A stretch of DNA of 64,000 nt, taken from contig NZ_JABBFX010000001.1 in NCBI RefSeq assembly GCF_012927085.1, positions 3,720,001 through 3,784,000 on the forward strand. The letters are read 5' to 3'. Below the pieces are notes generated by a model. That model ran no database searches and was not told the origin of the DNA. It worked only from the letters and a program-made list of their open reading frames with translations. Below are positions 10,490 through 23,165 of this stretch, one piece after another. This DNA comes from Ramlibacter agri (lineage in GTDB: Bacteria; Pseudomonadota; Gammaproteobacteria; Burkholderiales; Burkholderiaceae_C). Positions within the stretch are counted from its first letter, which is position 1; each line of letters begins with the position of its first letter. Position numbers and translations under genes: made by a program.

Positions 10490-10649
10490 TATTTTCACTT
10501 AAGGCCGCGTAAGTCCGCGTCGCCAAACGATTACTTTCCAAATGCGGTGGGTGCGCGCAAGAATCAGCACAGCGCGGCCGTCGTGTCGCTTGAATGTGAC
10601 GCAACCGCCACCAATTCACCTGAGGTCGGCGGGTGCTGTTTGCCCTCGA

Positions 10650-10655
10650 TAGAAT
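10650..10655 (+). promoter_or_regulatory. Candidate -10 element (TAGAAT) of clpS
   Basis: TAGAAT ends 7 bp before ATG 10663. Transcription would start at or next to that ATG, implying a leaderless message. It also argues against the alternative ATG at 10654, which overlaps the element. No good -35 is visible. Confidence 0.4.
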
Positions 10656-10662
10656 GATTTTC

Positions 10663-11022
10663 ATGGCCAGTCAGACACCTCTCCCGCCCCCGACCGGTCC
10701 CGTCAACCGGCCGGCGGACGACGATGGCGGCTCGGTGGTAGCAGAGCGGAAAACACAGAAGACCAAACCTCCGCAGATGTACCAGGTCGTCATGCTGAAT
10801 GACGACTACACGCCCATGGAATTCGTGGTGGTGGTAATCCAGGAGTTTTTCAACAAGGACCGCGAGACGGCTACCCAGATCATGCTGAAGATCCATCTGG
10901 ACGGCAAAGGCATCTGCGGCGTCTATTCCAGGGACGTCGCGGCGACCAAAGTCCAGCAAGTGCAGGAGGCCGCCCGGCAAGCTGGCCATCCCCTGCAGTG
11001 TTTGAGTGAACCGGTGGAATGA
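10663..11022 (+). CDS. clpS: ClpS adaptor of the ClpAP protease
   Basis: 119 aa from ATG 10663. After a disordered Pro-rich N-terminus comes the ClpS core: [28 protein letters not shown] (the [10 protein letters not shown]-degron pocket), [27 protein letters not shown]. The His within KIHLDGKG is part of the pocket. ClpS delivers N-end-rule substrates to ClpA, whose gene follows 52 bp later. Other possible starts are ATG 10654 and GTG 10633. No Shine-Dalgarno is visible, in line with the TAGAAT element placed just upstream. Confidence 0.95.
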   Translation: MASQTPLPPPTGPVNRPADDDGGSVVAERKTQKTKPPQMYQVVMLNDDYTPMEFVVVVIQEFFNKDRETATQIMLKIHLDGKGICGVYSRDVAATKVQQVQEAARQAGHPLQCLSEPVE

Positions 11023-11074
11023 CCGGCACTCAGAAGGAACAGAACGTTTTGAACGATAGGCAGAAGGAAATCTC

Positions 11075-13420
<2,346 letters not shown>

Positions 13421-13443
13421 GCCGCCGCGCTCGCGCAACACCA

Positions 13444-13466
13444 GGCCGCCTTCGGGCGGCTTTTTC
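13444..13466 (+). terminator. Rho-independent terminator after clpA
   Basis: GCCGCC, TTCG tetraloop, GGCGGC, TTTTTCTTT; 24 bp after the clpA stop. Confidence 0.92.
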
Positions 13467-13538
13467 TTTGCCCCAATCCCGGATTGCGTCGACGGCCGCA
13501 CAAGGCAAACTTCGCGTCGTCGGTTTGCAGGGGAAGGC

Positions 13539-13697
13539 ATGGCAAGCGAGATCGACGCGCAACGCAAGAAAGAGGAGTGGCGCAGCTTCCTGTTCCTGAC
13601 CGCCGTGATGGTGCCGGTGCTGTCGGTCATCGTGGTGGGCGGCTGGGGCTTCGTCGTCTGGATGACGCAGGTCGTCACGGGTCCGCCCACGCACTGA
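13539..13697 (+). CDS. napE: NapE, small membrane protein of periplasmic nitrate reductase
   Basis: 52 aa, with GGGAAGG upstream of ATG 13539. A charged N-terminus (EIDAQRKKEEWRSFLFL) is followed by one membrane helix, VMVPVLSVIVVGGWGFVVWM, matching the short NapE family. Its role in the Nap system is not settled. It is the first gene of the nap block, 10 bp before napD. I found no FNR-type TTGAT-N4-ATCAA site in the 118 bp upstream. Confidence 0.85.
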   Translation: MASEIDAQRKKEEWRSFLFLTAVMVPVLSVIVVGGWGFVVWMTQVVTGPPTH

Positions 13698-13707
13698 CGG
13701 GCCGGCC

Positions 13708-14052
13708 ATGCCGATCACCCCCCGCTTCATCCACATCCAGCCCGAGGCGCCAGAAGCCTGCGAGGAATGGCACGTCGCCGGCGTTGCAGTCCACTGCACG
13801 CCGGCCCGGATCGCCGGCGTAGCCGGGGCCGTCGCCCTCATGACGGGCGCCGAGGTCCATGCGAGCAGCCCCGAAGGAAAACTGGTGGTGACCCTTGAAG
13901 GCCCTACGGCGCGCGCCATCGCGGCGCAGCTCGAAGTCCTCCACCAGCTGGAAGGGGTGCTGTCCGCGGCGCTGGTGTACCAGCACGGCGAGGACGCGGC
14001 CTCGATGGCCGAGGAGATGGGACATGAGCTTCAGCCGCAGGGACTTCATTAA
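13708..14052 (+). CDS. napD: NapD, chaperone for NapA maturation
   Basis: 114 aa. The family pattern is visible: [46 protein letters not shown], then a helical segment and a second beta-alpha unit. NapD binds the Tat signal peptide of NapA in the cytoplasm and holds it until cofactor insertion is complete. Its 3' end overlaps napA by 29 nt, a strong sign of translational coupling. Confidence 0.9.
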   Translation: MPITPRFIHIQPEAPEACEEWHVAGVAVHCTPARIAGVAGAVALMTGAEVHASSPEGKLVVTLEGPTARAIAAQLEVLHQLEGVLSAALVYQHGEDAASMAEEMGHELQPQGLH

Positions 14053-16525
14053 GCAGACGGCGGTGGCGGCGACCGCCTCGGTGGCCGGCGTGGCGCTGCC
14101 GGCGGGCGCGGCCAACTTCGTCACCGACGGCGACCTCACCAAGCTCAAGTGGTCGAAGGCGCCGTGCCGCTTCTGCGGCACCGGCTGCGGCGTGACGGTG
14201 GCCGTCAAGGACAACCGAGTGGTCGCCACGCAGGGCGACCCGCAGGCGGAGGTGAACCGCGGCCTGAACTGCATCAAGGGCTACTTCCTGTCCAAGATCA
14301 TGTACGGCTCGGACCGCCTGACGCGGCCGCTGCTGCGCATGCGCAACGGCAAGTACGACAAGAACGGCGAATTCCAGCCGGTCAGCTGGGACACGGCCTT
14401 CGACGTCATGGAGCAGCAGTTCAAGCGCGTGCTCAAGGAAAAGGGGCCCACCGCGATCGGCATGTTCGGCTCGGGCCAGTGGACGGTGTGGGAAGGCTAC
14501 GCGGCCTCCAAGCTGATGAAGGGTGGCTTCCGCTCGAACAATCTCGACCCCAACGCGCGGCACTGCATGGCCAGCGCCGTGGCGGGCTTCATGCGCACCT
14601 TCGGCATGGACGAGCCCATGGGCTGCTACGACGACTTCGAGGCGGCCGATGCCTTCGTGCTGTGGGGCTCCAACATGGCGGAGATGCACCCCATCCTGTG
14701 GACGCGGGTTACCGACCGGCGCCTGAGCGCGCCGAAGACGCGGGTGGCGGTGCTGTCCACCTTCACGCACCGTTCCTTCGACCTGGCCGACATCCCGATC
14801 GTCTTCAAGCCGCAGACCGACCTGGCGATCCTGAACTACATCGCCAACTACATCATCAGCAACAACAAGGTCAACCGCGACTTCGTCAACAAGTACACCG
14901 TGTTCAAGGAGGGCGTGACCGACATCGGCTACGGCCTGCGGCCCGAACACCCGTTGCAGAAGGCGGCGAAGAACGCGGCGGACCCGGGGGCGGCCAAGCC
15001 CATCAGCTTCGATGACTTCGCCAGGTTCGTGTCGAAGTACGACGTGGAGACGGTCAGCAAGCTCTCGGGCGTGCCGCGCGAGCGGCTGGAGCACCTGGCG
15101 CAGCTCTACGCCGACCCGAACGTCAAGGTGATGTCGCTGTGGACCATGGGCTTCAACCAGCACACGCGCGGGACCTGGGCCAACAACATGGTCTACAACC
15201 TGCACCTGCTGACCGGCAAGATCGCCACCCCCGGCAACAGCCCGTTCTCGCTGACCGGCCAGCCCTCCGCCTGCGGCACGGCGCGCGAGGTCGGCACCTT
15301 CTCGCACCGGCTGCCGGCCGACATGCTGGTGGCCAATCCCAAGCATCGCGAGACGGCCGAAACGATCTGGCGCCTGCCGCCCGGCACCATCCCCGAGAAG
15401 CCCGGCTACCACGCGGTGCTGCAGAACCGCATGCTCAAGGACGGCAAGCTCAATGCCTACTGGGTGCAGGTCAACAACAACATGCAGGCCGCGGCCAACC
15501 TGATGCAGGAGGGCTACCCCGGCTACCGCAACCCGGACAACTTCATCGTCGTCTCCGACGCCTATCCCACCGTGACCGCGCTGGCCGCCGACCTGATCCT
15601 GCCCACGGCGATGTGGGTGGAGAAGGAGGGCGCCTACGGCAACGCGGAGCGCCGCACGCAGTTCTGGCACCAGCTGGTGGACGCGCCGGGCGAGTCCCGC
15701 TCCGACCTGTGGCAGCTGGTGGAATTCTCCAAGCGATTCAAGGTGGAGGAAGTCTGGCCGGCCGACCTGATCGCGAAGAAGCCCGAACTGCGCGGCAAGA
15801 CGCTGTTCGACGTCCTGTACCGCAATGGCGTGGTCGACAAGTTCCCGCTGAAGGACGTCGATCCCGACTACGCCAATGCCGAGGCCAAGGCCTTCGGCTT
15901 CTACATCCAGAAGGGGCTGTTCGAAGAGTACGCGTCCTTCGGCCGCGGCCACGGCCACGACCTCGCGCCCTTCGACATGTACCACGAGGCCCGCGGCCTG
16001 CGCTGGCCGGTGGTGAACGGCCGCGAGACCAGGTGGCGCTATCGCGAGGGCAGCGACCCCTACGTGAAGGCGGGCGAGGGCTGGAAGTTCTACGGCAACC
16101 CCGATGGCAAGGCCGTGATCTTCGCGCTGCCTTACGAACCCGCCGCCGAGGCGCCGGACAAGGAATATCCGTTCTGGCTCTCGACCGGGCGCGTGCTGGA
16201 GCACTGGCATTCGGGCTCGATGACGCGCCGCGTGCCGGAGCTGTACCGGGCGGTGCCCAACGCGCTGTGCTACATGCACCCCGAGGACGCCAAGGCCCTG
16301 GGCATGCGGCGCGGCGACACGGTGGAGGTGGTCTCGCGGCGCGGCCGCATGCGCACGCGGGTGGAGACGCGCGGCCGCGACGCGCCGCCGCGCGGGCTGG
16401 TGTTCGTGCCGTGGTTCGACGCCAGCGAGTTGATCAACAAGGTCACGCTGGACGCCACGTGCCCGATCTCGCTGCAGACCGACTTCAAGAAGTGCGCGGT
16501 CAAGCTCGTGAAGGTGCAGGCATGA
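14024..16525 (+). CDS. napA: NapA, catalytic subunit of periplasmic nitrate reductase
   Basis: 833 aa. It reduces nitrate to nitrite in the periplasm using bis-MGD molybdenum and one 4Fe-4S cluster. The Tat signal is [14 protein letters not shown]. Cluster ligands Cys48, Cys51, Cys55 and Cys83 lie in [11 protein letters not shown] and LNCIKG, and the likely Mo ligand is Cys181 (NARHCMAS). The C-terminal cofactor-binding region includes [20 protein letters not shown] and the final [14 protein letters not shown] 14024 is fixed by the Tat motif and lies inside the napD end; the stop overlaps the napB ATG (ATGA). Confidence 0.97.
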   Translation: MSFSRRDFIKQTAVAATASVAGVALPAGAANFVTDGDLTKLKWSKAPCRFCGTGCGVTVAVKDNRVVATQGDPQAEVNRGLNCIKGYFLSKIMYGSDRLTRPLLRMRNGKYDKNGEFQPVSWDTAFDVMEQQFKRVLKEKGPTAIGMFGSGQWTVWEGYAASKLMKGGFRSNNLDPNARHCMASAVAGFMRTFGMDEPMGCYDDFEAADAFVLWGSNMAEMHPILWTRVTDRRLSAPKTRVAVLSTFTHRSFDLADIPIVFKPQTDLAILNYIANYIISNNKVNRDFVNKYTVFKEGVTDIGYGLRPEHPLQKAAKNAADPGAAKPISFDDFARFVSKYDVETVSKLSGVPRERLEHLAQLYADPNVKVMSLWTMGFNQHTRGTWANNMVYNLHLLTGKIATPGNSPFSLTGQPSACGTAREVGTFSHRLPADMLVANPKHRETAETIWRLPPGTIPEKPGYHAVLQNRMLKDGKLNAYWVQVNNNMQAAANLMQEGYPGYRNPDNFIVVSDAYPTVTALAADLILPTAMWVEKEGAYGNAERRTQFWHQLVDAPGESRSDLWQLVEFSKRFKVEEVWPADLIAKKPELRGKTLFDVLYRNGVVDKFPLKDVDPDYANAEAKAFGFYIQKGLFEEYASFGRGHGHDLAPFDMYHEARGLRWPVVNGRETRWRYREGSDPYVKAGEGWKFYGNPDGKAVIFALPYEPAAEAPDKEYPFWLSTGRVLEHWHSGSMTRRVPELYRAVPNALCYMHPEDAKALGMRRGDTVEVVSRRGRMRTRVETRGRDAPPRGLVFVPWFDASELINKVTLDATCPISLQTDFKKCAVKLVKVQA

Positions 16526-17022
16526 CGGGCGTCGCGCGCATCGCAGGCACGCTCTTGCTGGCGGCATCGCTCGTGCTGGCGGGCTCCTCGGCGCCGGCCC
16601 AGAAGGCGCCTGCGCCGCCCTTCGGCGACGCCATGCGGGGGGCGACCCCCATCCCGGATTCGACCCGGCCGCCGCCGGTCTTCCCGACCGAGAACAAGGA
16701 CATCCGGCGCACGCGCAACTACGCGATGCAGCCGCCGACGATTCCCCACACGATCGACAACTACCAGGTCGACAAGGACTTCAACCGCTGCATGGCCTGC
16801 CACGCGCGCACCGTGGCGCAGGACACGGGCGCCATCCCCGTGAGCGTCACGCACTACATGGACCGCAACAACAACGTGCTGGCCGAGATCTCGCCGCGCC
16901 GCTACTTCTGCACCCAGTGCCACGTGCCGCAGGTCGAGGCGAAACCGCTGGTGGGCAACACGTTCGTCGACGTCGAGCGCCTGCTGCAGCGCAAGCCCGG
17001 CGTGCTGGGATCCACCAGGTAG
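16522..17022 (+). CDS. napB: NapB, dihaem cytochrome c subunit of nitrate reductase
   Basis: 166 aa, ATGA overlap with napA. Signal peptide to about residue 27 (SSAPAQ). The mature protein has two c-type haem sites, CMACH (90-94) and CTQCH (130-134), and conserved PPTIPH and [13 protein letters not shown]. NapB passes electrons from NapC to NapA in the periplasm. The length is typical. Confidence 0.95.
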   Translation: MTGVARIAGTLLLAASLVLAGSSAPAQKAPAPPFGDAMRGATPIPDSTRPPPVFPTENKDIRRTRNYAMQPPTIPHTIDNYQVDKDFNRCMACHARTVAQDTGAIPVSVTHYMDRNNNVLAEISPRRYFCTQCHVPQVEAKPLVGNTFVDVERLLQRKPGVLGSTR

Positions 17023-17034
17023 CCGGAGGCGTCC

Positions 17035-17634
17035 ATGCCGGACCTGCTCAAGCGCTACTGGAGGACCATCAACCGGCCGAGCGCCTATTTCAGCCTGGGC
17101 TTCCTCACGCTGGGCGGCTTCATCGCCGGCGTGATGTTCTGGGGCGCGTTCAACACCGCGCTGGAGCTGACCAACACCGAGAAGTTCTGCACCGGCTGCC
17201 ACGAGATGCGCGACAACGTGTTCCAGGAGCTGCAGGCGACGATCCACTACACCAACCGCAGCGGCGTGCGCGCGCGCTGCCCGGATTGCCACGTGCCGCA
17301 CAACTGGACCAACAAGATCGCCCGCAAGATGCAGGCGTCGAAGGAGGTCTGGGGCAAGATCTTCGGCACCATCGACACGCGCGAGAAGTTCGTGGCGCAC
17401 CGGTTGGAGCTGGCGCAGAACGAATGGGCACGCATGAAGGCGAACGACTCGCTCGAGTGCCGCAACTGCCACGACTACGAGTCGATGGATTTCACCCGGC
17501 AGTCGCCGCGCGCGCAGGCCATGCACTCCACCTACCTGGCCAACCGCGAGCGCACCTGCATCGACTGCCACAAGGGCATCGCCCACCACCTGCCCGACGT
17601 GGGCGCGGCCGCCCCCGGGCCGGAACGGAAGTAG
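17035..17634 (+). CDS. napC: NapC, membrane-anchored tetrahaem quinol dehydrogenase
   Basis: 199 aa. One N-terminal membrane anchor (about 19-39, [20 protein letters not shown]) and four haem-binding sites: CTGCH (52-56), CPDCH (82-86), CRNCH (142-146), CIDCH (175-179), in a NapC/NirT pattern. It oxidises quinol and reduces NapB. With no napGH visible, NapC is the expected quinol route. The stop is 4 bp before ccmA, so haem-protein and haem-attachment genes are contiguous. Confidence 0.96.
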   Translation: MPDLLKRYWRTINRPSAYFSLGFLTLGGFIAGVMFWGAFNTALELTNTEKFCTGCHEMRDNVFQELQATIHYTNRSGVRARCPDCHVPHNWTNKIARKMQASKEVWGKIFGTIDTREKFVAHRLELAQNEWARMKANDSLECRNCHDYESMDFTRQSPRAQAMHSTYLANRERTCIDCHKGIAHHLPDVGAAAPGPERK

Positions 17635-17638
17635 CGGC

Positions 17639-18295
17639 ATGCGCGGGCCGGCCGAGGCGAACGCACCGGTGCCGGCGGCCGGCCAGGGCCTGGCGGCTTG
17701 CGGGCTCTCGCTGCACCGTGGCGGCCGCCAGCTGCTGGCCGGCCTGGACCTGGCCCTCGGACCCGGCGAATTGCTGCAAGTCTGTGGCGCCAACGGCAGC
17801 GGCAAGACCAGCCTGCTGCGCGTGCTGGCGGGCCTGCTGGCACCGGCTGCCGGGACGCTGTCCTGGCAACTGCTGCCCGTGCGCGGCGGCGATGCGCGGT
17901 ACCAGCGCTGCATCGGCTATCTCGGCCACGCCGATGGCCTCTCGGCCGACCTCGATGCGTTCGAGAACCTGGCCTACGCGCAGCGGCTGGCGGGCGCGCG
18001 GCCGGACCGCGCGGAGGCGCTGCGTGCGCTGCGGGATTTCGGTGTCGACGAGGCTGGTGGGACGCCGCTGCGGCGCCTCTCGCAGGGTCAGCGGCGCCGC
18101 ATCGCGCTGGCGCGGCTGGTGCTGCTGGCGCGTCCGCTCTGGCTGCTGGACGAACCCCTGGCCGCGCTGGACGCCGCCGCCACGGCCTGCTTCACCAGCC
18201 AGCTGGCGACGCACCTGCGCGCCGGCGGCCTGGCGGTTGTCGCGACCCACCAGTTGCTGGACCTGCGCAGCCGCGTGCTGCAGCTGGAAGGCTAG
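17639..18295 (+). CDS. ccmA: CcmA, ATPase of the CcmABCDE haem handling complex
   Basis: 218 aa. ABC ATPase with Walker A GANGSGKTS, signature LSQGQRRRIALARL and Walker B PLWLLDEPLAALD, plus a final H-loop VATHQ. About 15 extra N-terminal residues precede the usual CcmA start at LAACGLSL, so a later start is possible. CcmA uses ATP to release haem-loaded CcmE from CcmC. Confidence 0.93.
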   Translation: MRGPAEANAPVPAAGQGLAACGLSLHRGGRQLLAGLDLALGPGELLQVCGANGSGKTSLLRVLAGLLAPAAGTLSWQLLPVRGGDARYQRCIGYLGHADGLSADLDAFENLAYAQRLAGARPDRAEALRALRDFGVDEAGGTPLRRLSQGQRRRIALARLVLLARPLWLLDEPLAALDAAATACFTSQLATHLRAGGLAVVATHQLLDLRSRVLQLEG

Positions 18296-18299
18296 GGCG

Positions 18300-18968
18300 A
18301 TGGCGCAGGTGTTCGCGGCGACGGTGGCGCACGACCTGCTGCTGGCCTGGCGCCGGCGCAGCGGCCTGCTGGCGGGCCTGCTGTTCTTCGTCGTGGCGGC
18401 CAGCCTGTTCCCGCTGGCGCTGGGTCCCGAGCCGCAGCAGCTGCGCCTGCTCGCGCCAGGCATCCTCTGGGTCGCGGCGCTGTTGGCCTCCATGCTTTCG
18501 CTGTCCGGGCTGTTCGCAACGCAATATGCGGACGGCAGCCTCGACCAGCTGCTGCTGGCGCCGCAGCCGCTCGCGCTGCTGGTGCTGGCGAAGACCTGCG
18601 CGCACTGGCTGGCCAGCAGCGCGCCGCTGCTGCTGCTGGCGCCGCTGCTCGCGCAGCAATATGGCATGCCGGCCGGCTCCGCGCTGCAGCTCGCCGCCTC
18701 GCTGCTGGTGGGGACGCCGGTGCTGAGCCTGCTGGGCGCGGTCGGCGCGGCGCTCACCCTCGGCGTGCGGGGCGGCGCGGTGCTGCTGTGCGTGCTGGTG
18801 CTGCCCCTGTGCGTACCGGTGCTGGTGTTCGGCGCGGACGCAGGCGCGGCCGCCGATGCCGGCCTCGGCATGCTGCCGCAGTTGTCGCTGCTGGGCGCCT
18901 GCCTGGCGCTCGGCCTGTTCGCCTGTCCGCTGGCGGCCGCAGCCGGCCTGCGCATCGCGCTGGAATGA
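18300..18968 (+). CDS. ccmB: CcmB, membrane subunit of cytochrome c maturation
   Basis: 222 aa with about six hydrophobic helices (for example GLLAGLLFFVVAASLFPLAL and GGAVLLCVLVLPLCVPVLVF), characteristic of CcmB, including FATQYADGSLDQLLLAPQP. It forms the ABC complex with CcmA and CcmC. The start at ATG 18300 is 4 bp after the ccmA stop. Confidence 0.92.
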   Translation: MAQVFAATVAHDLLLAWRRRSGLLAGLLFFVVAASLFPLALGPEPQQLRLLAPGILWVAALLASMLSLSGLFATQYADGSLDQLLLAPQPLALLVLAKTCAHWLASSAPLLLLAPLLAQQYGMPAGSALQLAASLLVGTPVLSLLGAVGAALTLGVRGGAVLLCVLVLPLCVPVLVFGADAGAAADAGLGMLPQLSLLGACLALGLFACPLAAAAGLRIALE

Positions 18969-18972
18969 GGCC

Positions 18973-19734
18973 GTGGACAGGGTCGCTTCCTCCTGGAATA
19001 GCCCGCCGGCACCCAGCCGCCGCGCGCGCTGGCTCGCGCTGGCTTCGGCGCGCCGCTTCGACCCGGTGGCCGGCCGGCTCGTGCCGCTGTTCTTCGCCGG
19101 CGCGCTGGCGTGTGCGCTGGCGGCCCTGTACGTCGGCTTCGCCGTCGCGCCGGCCGATGCGCAGCAGGGCGAGGTCTACCGCATCATCTTCATTCACGTG
19201 CCGGCGGCGTGGTTGTCGATGTTCATCTACCTCGTCATGGCCGGCTACGGCGCGCTGGCACTGGTGCTGCACACGCGCTTGTCGGCCCTGATGGTCACGG
19301 CGCTGGCGCCCACGGGCGCGCTGTTCACGGCGATCGCGCTGGCCACCGGCTCGCTGTGGGGCCAGCCGACCTGGGGCACCTGGTGGGTGTGGGATGCGCG
19401 CCTGACCTCCGAGCTGCTGCTGCTGTTCCTCTACCTGGGACTGCTGGCCCTCGACGGGGCGATCGAGGAGCCGCGCCGCGCCGAGCGCGCCTGCGCGCTG
19501 CTGGCGGTGGTGGGCGCGGTGAACGTACCGGTGATCTGGTTCTCGGTGCAGTGGTGGAACACGCTGCACCAGGGCGCGTCGGTGAGCCTCACCGCCGCTC
19601 CGTCCATGGCGCTCGCCATGCTGGCCGGCATGCTGCTGATGGCGCTGGCCTGCTGGCTGTACGCGATCGGCGCGTCGCTGGTGCGCCTGCGCTGCCTGCT
19701 GCGCGAGCGCGGCGTGCTGGGCGAGGCGGCCTGA
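18973..19734 (+). CDS. ccmC: CcmC, haem-binding WWD-domain protein
   Basis: 253 aa from GTG 18973, 4 bp after ccmB; no ATG gives the full N-terminus. Six membrane helices and the tryptophan-rich WWD loop WGTWWVWDARLTSELLLL, with flanking conserved His residues (IFIHVPAAW; WWNTLHQG), which ligate haem. CcmC loads haem onto CcmE. The N-terminal 20 residues are variable, so the exact start is less certain than the identity. Confidence 0.94.
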   Translation: MDRVASSWNSPPAPSRRARWLALASARRFDPVAGRLVPLFFAGALACALAALYVGFAVAPADAQQGEVYRIIFIHVPAAWLSMFIYLVMAGYGALALVLHTRLSALMVTALAPTGALFTAIALATGSLWGQPTWGTWWVWDARLTSELLLLFLYLGLLALDGAIEEPRRAERACALLAVVGAVNVPVIWFSVQWWNTLHQGASVSLTAAPSMALAMLAGMLLMALACWLYAIGASLVRLRCLLRERGVLGEAA

Positions 19735-19735
19735 C

Positions 19736-19876
19736 ATGGCCTGGCTCGCGAGCCTCTCGGCGGACGGCCACACGGCCTACGTGGTGGCAGCCTTCGGCCT
19801 CGCGTTCGGGGCGCTTGCGGTGGACCTGGCGATGCTGCGGCGGCGCTGGCGCGCGGCGGCGCGCGCTCGCGCATGA
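19736..19876 (+). CDS. ccmD: CcmD, small membrane subunit
   Basis: 46 aa encoded between ccmC and ccmE. Sequence features: short polar N-terminus, one helix ([22 protein letters not shown]) and a basic tail [12 protein letters not shown], the standard CcmD layout. It starts 1 bp after the ccmC stop, and its own stop overlaps the ccmE ATG (ATGA). CcmD aids release of holo-CcmE. Confidence 0.9.
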   Translation: MAWLASLSADGHTAYVVAAFGLAFGALAVDLAMLRRRWRAAARARA

Positions 19877-20307
19877 CGGGCCGCCAGCGCCGCCTCGGCC
19901 TGCTGCTGGCAGGCCTGGCCTGCGGCGCGGTGGCGCTGGCCCTCGTGCTGCAGGCCTTCCGCTCCAACATCGTGTTCTTCTTCAGCCCCACGCAGGTGCT
20001 GGCGCGCGAGGCGCCGGCCACGCGCAGCTTCCGGCTGGGCGGGCTGGTGCTGCCGGGGTCGATCCGCCGCGAAGGCGACGGCCTGACGGTGCGCTTCGTC
20101 GTCACCGACACCGCGCGCGAGGTCCCGGTCGTCTATCGCGGCCTGCTGCCGGACCTGTTCCGCGAGGGCAAGGGCGTGGTGGCGCGCGGCCAGCTGCGCG
20201 CCGATGGCACCTTCGTCGCCAGCGAGGTGCTCGCCAAGCACGACGAGAACTACATGCCGCCGGAGGCCGCCGCGGCCTTGCGGCAGGCGCGGACCGGGCA
20301 GCCATGA
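19873..20307 (+). CDS. ccmE: CcmE, periplasmic haem chaperone
   Basis: 144 aa. One N-terminal membrane anchor, then an OB-fold domain with the active motif AKHDENYMP: His123 forms the covalent bond to haem and Tyr127 is the axial ligand. FRLGGLV and VKYRG-like [19 protein letters not shown] are also typical. It ferries haem from CcmC to the CcmF/H ligase. Confidence 0.96.
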   Translation: MTGRQRRLGLLLAGLACGAVALALVLQAFRSNIVFFFSPTQVLAREAPATRSFRLGGLVLPGSIRREGDGLTVRFVVTDTAREVPVVYRGLLPDLFREGKGVVARGQLRADGTFVASEVLAKHDENYMPPEAAAALRQARTGQP

Positions 20308-22271
20308 TCGCGGAGCTGGGCCACTTCTGCCTGATCCTCGCGCTCGCGGTGGCCCTGGTGCAGGCCCTGCTGCCGCTGGCCGGCGCGGCGCGCGGGCGGC
20401 AGCGCTGGATGGCGGTCGCGCAACCGGCCGCCCGGCTGCAGGCACTGCTGGTGGCCCTGGCCTTCGGCGCGCTGGCCTGGTCCTTCGCCGACAACGACTT
20501 CAGCGTGGCCAACGTCGCGGCCAATTCCAGCAGCGAACTGCCGCTGGCCTACCGGCTGGCGGCCACCTGGGGCTCCCACGAAGGCTCGATGCTGCTGTGG
20601 GCGCTGATGCTGGGCGGGTGGACCGCCGCCGTGTCCTGGCGCGGCGCCGGCCTGGACGGCGCGCTGCACGCCCGCGTGCTGGGCATCCTGGGCCTCGTGA
20701 GCAGCGGCATCCTGCTGTACCTGCTGCTCGCCTCCAATCCCTTCACGCGGCTGCTGCCGCCGCCCATGGAGGGCCGCGACCTCAACGCGCTGCTGCAGGA
20801 CCCCGGCATGGTGGCGCACCCGCCCATGCTGTACCTGGGCTATGTCGGCTTCTCGGTGAGCTTCGCCTTCGCACTGGCCGCGCTGCTCTCCGGCCGGCTG
20901 GACGCCGACTGGGCCCGTCGCTCGCGCCCGTGGACGCTCGCGGCCTGGGCCTTCCTCACGCTGGGCATCCTGCTCGGAAGCTCCTGGGCCTACTACGAGC
21001 TGGGCTGGGGCGGCTGGTGGTTCTGGGACCCGGTGGAGAACGCGTCCTTCATGCCCTGGCTGGCCGGTACCGCGCTGGTCCATTCGCTGGCGGCGACGGA
21101 AAGGCGCGGCGCCTTCCGCGCCTGGACTGCGCTGCTGGCCATCTTCACCTTTTCGCTGAGCCTGCTGGGGACTTTCCTGGTGCGCTCGGGCGTGATCACC
21201 TCGGTGCACGCCTTCGCGGTGGACCCGCTGCGCGGCGTCTTCATCCTGGCGCTGCTGGCCGCCGTGACCGGCGGGGCGCTCCTCGTGTTCGCGCTGTGTG
21301 CGCCGCGCGGCCTGCGCCCGGTGCCCTGCATGCTGGCTTCGCGCGAGAACTTCCTGCTCTCCAACAACGTGCTGCTGGCCGTGGCTGCCGCCACCGTGCT
21401 GCTCGGTACGCTGTATCCGCTGGTGCTGGAACTGCTGGACCTCGGCAAGATCTCGGTCGGGCCGGCCTACTTCGAACAGGTCTTCGTGCCCCTGATGGCG
21501 CCGGCCGTGCTGTTGATGGGCGCCGCGCCCTTCGCCCGCTGGCGCGAAGGCACGGCGCGCGAGCTGCTGCGCCCGCTGCGGCTGGCGGCCGCGGCGAGCC
21601 TGCTGGGCGCGGCGGTGCTGGCGGCCTCGCTGCATGGCGCATCGCTGTTGACGGCACTGGGCCTGCTGCTGGCCTGCTGGGTGGGCGCCAGCGTGCTCAC
21701 CCACCTGGCGCAGCGGCTGCGCCAGCCGCAGGGCTGGCGGCGGCTGCCGGGCCGCTACGTCGGGATGCTGCTCGCGCACGCGGGTGTCGGCGTCTTCATC
21801 GCCGGCGTCACGCTGGTGGGCAGCCAGGAAAGCATGCGCGAGCTGCCGATGCGGGTTGGCGACAGCGTCGAAGTCGGGGGCTACCGCTTCCGCTTCGAGG
21901 GTGTCGCCCCGGCCACGGGGGCCAACTACGAGGCGCTGGTGGCGCGCGTGACGGCGCAGCACGAGGGCAGGCTGGTGGCGGTGCTGGCGCCCGAACGGCG
22001 CATCTACCACAGCCAGGGCATGCCGACCACCGAGGCGGCCATCGATGCCGGCGTCACGCGCGACCTCTATGTGGCGTTCGGCGAGGAGGTCGATACCGGA
22101 CGCTGGGCCGTACGCATCTACGTGAAGCCCTTCGTCGACTGGATCTGGGCCGGCTGCCTCCTGATGATGCTGGGCGGCCTGGCCGCCGCCTGGGACCGCC
22201 GAGTGCGCCAACGCAGCGCGGCGGGGGCGGCGCTGCCGGCCCTGGCGGCCACCGAGGAGGCCCGCGCATGA
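20304..22271 (+). CDS. ccmF: CcmF, cytochrome c haem lyase core
   Basis: 655 aa (usual range 630-660), about 14 membrane helices. The WWD signature [19 protein letters not shown] and the motifs [25 protein letters not shown] and [20 protein letters not shown] identify CcmF; the Ala-rich helical C-terminus is normal. It joins haem to apocytochrome CXXCH sites in the periplasm. Start ATG 20304 overlaps the ccmE stop; the end overlaps ccmG. Confidence 0.97.
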   Translation: MIAELGHFCLILALAVALVQALLPLAGAARGRQRWMAVAQPAARLQALLVALAFGALAWSFADNDFSVANVAANSSSELPLAYRLAATWGSHEGSMLLWALMLGGWTAAVSWRGAGLDGALHARVLGILGLVSSGILLYLLLASNPFTRLLPPPMEGRDLNALLQDPGMVAHPPMLYLGYVGFSVSFAFALAALLSGRLDADWARRSRPWTLAAWAFLTLGILLGSSWAYYELGWGGWWFWDPVENASFMPWLAGTALVHSLAATERRGAFRAWTALLAIFTFSLSLLGTFLVRSGVITSVHAFAVDPLRGVFILALLAAVTGGALLVFALCAPRGLRPVPCMLASRENFLLSNNVLLAVAAATVLLGTLYPLVLELLDLGKISVGPAYFEQVFVPLMAPAVLLMGAAPFARWREGTARELLRPLRLAAAASLLGAAVLAASLHGASLLTALGLLLACWVGASVLTHLAQRLRQPQGWRRLPGRYVGMLLAHAGVGVFIAGVTLVGSQESMRELPMRVGDSVEVGGYRFRFEGVAPATGANYEALVARVTAQHEGRLVAVLAPERRIYHSQGMPTTEAAIDAGVTRDLYVAFGEEVDTGRWAVRIYVKPFVDWIWAGCLLMMLGGLAAAWDRRVRQRSAAGAALPALAATEEARA

Positions 22272-22807
22272 TGCGCCGCCTGCTGCCCCTGGCGCTGTTC
22301 CTGGCGCTGGCGGTCGCCCTGGCCGCGGGCCTGTCGCACGACCCACGGGCCTTGCCTTCGGCGCTGGTGGGCCAGGCGGCGCCGGCGTTCGAGCTGCCGG
22401 TGCTCGATGGCGCGGGCCGCCGCCTGGCCGCGAACGAACTGCGCGGGCAGGTCTGGCTGTTCAACGTGTGGGCCTCGTGGTGCGCGCCCTGCCAGGCGGA
22501 GCATCCCGTGGTGGCCGACCTGGCGCGGCGCGCGCGCGTGCCAGTCTATGGCCTGAACTACAAGGACCAGCCCGCTGCCGCGCGCGAGTGGTTGCGGCGC
22601 CTGGGCAATCCGTACGCGGCGACCTTGCTGGACCCGCAAGGCCGCACCGGCATCGACTGGGGCGTCTATGGCGTGCCCGAGACCTTCGTCGTCGACGGGC
22701 GCGGAATCGTGCGCCTGCGCCTGGCGGGGCCGCTGACGCCGGAGATCGTCGAACAGAAGCTGCTGCCCCTGTTGCTGCAGCTGCGGCAGGAGGGCGGCCA
22801 TGCCTGA
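22268..22807 (+). CDS. ccmG: CcmG/DsbE thiol:disulfide oxidoreductase
   Basis: 179 aa. Membrane anchor at the N-terminus and a thioredoxin fold with WCAPC (71-75), VWASWCAPCQAEHP and the cis-Pro GVYGVPETFVVD. It reduces apocytochrome CXXCH cysteines before haem attachment. Two adjacent ATGs (22268 and 22271) are available; the first overlaps the ccmF stop. Confidence 0.95.
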   Translation: MMRRLLPLALFLALAVALAAGLSHDPRALPSALVGQAAPAFELPVLDGAGRRLAANELRGQVWLFNVWASWCAPCQAEHPVVADLARRARVPVYGLNYKDQPAAAREWLRRLGNPYAATLLDPQGRTGIDWGVYGVPETFVVDGRGIVRLRLAGPLTPEIVEQKLLPLLLQLRQEGGHA

Positions 22808-23165
22808 GCGCGTGCTGGCGCTGCTGCTGCTGGCTGCGTGCTGCGCGGCCGGCGCAGCGGACGCCGACCTCGATGCGCACGTGCTGCGCCTGGCCGCGCA
22901 GCTGCGCTGCGTGGTGTGCCAGAACCAGACGCTCGCCGATTCGCAGGCGGACCTGGCCGTGGACCTGCGGCGGCAGATCGGCGAGCAGCTGCGCGCCGGC
23001 GCCAGCGATGCTGCCGTCAAGGACTGGCTGGTGCGGCGCTATGGCGATTTCGTGCTGTACGAGCCGCCGCTGCAGCCGCGCACCTGGCTGCTCTGGTTCG
23101 GGCCCGCGATCCTCCTGGTCGCCGTGGTGGCGGTCCTCGTGCGCAACCGGAGGCAGCAGGCATGA
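22800..23165 (+). CDS. ccmH: CcmH (CycL-type) thiol reductase
   Basis: 121 aa. Signal peptide, then LRCVVCQNQTLADSQADLAVDLRRQI with the redox pair Cys37/Cys40 (LRCxxCQNQ signature), and a C-terminal anchor helix LLWFGPAILLVAVVAVLV. Works with CcmG and CcmF. It overlaps ccmG by 8 nt. Only the short CcmH domain is present; the TPR part is a separate gene. Confidence 0.95.
   Translation: MPERVLALLLLAACCAAGAADADLDAHVLRLAAQLRCVVCQNQTLADSQADLAVDLRRQIGEQLRAGASDAAVKDWLVRRYGDFVLYEPPLQPRTWLLWFGPAILLVAVVAVLVRNRRQQA

Noticed and set aside
13421..13538. FNR/ANR site controlling napE
   Set aside because: No TTGAT-N4-ATCAA or close variant was found by eye in this gap.
13904..16567. An 887-codon minus-strand open frame across napA
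   Set aside because: Shadow of napA in a high-GC genome; composition (His/Arg/Ala/Gly/Val) and lack of domains match other shadows.
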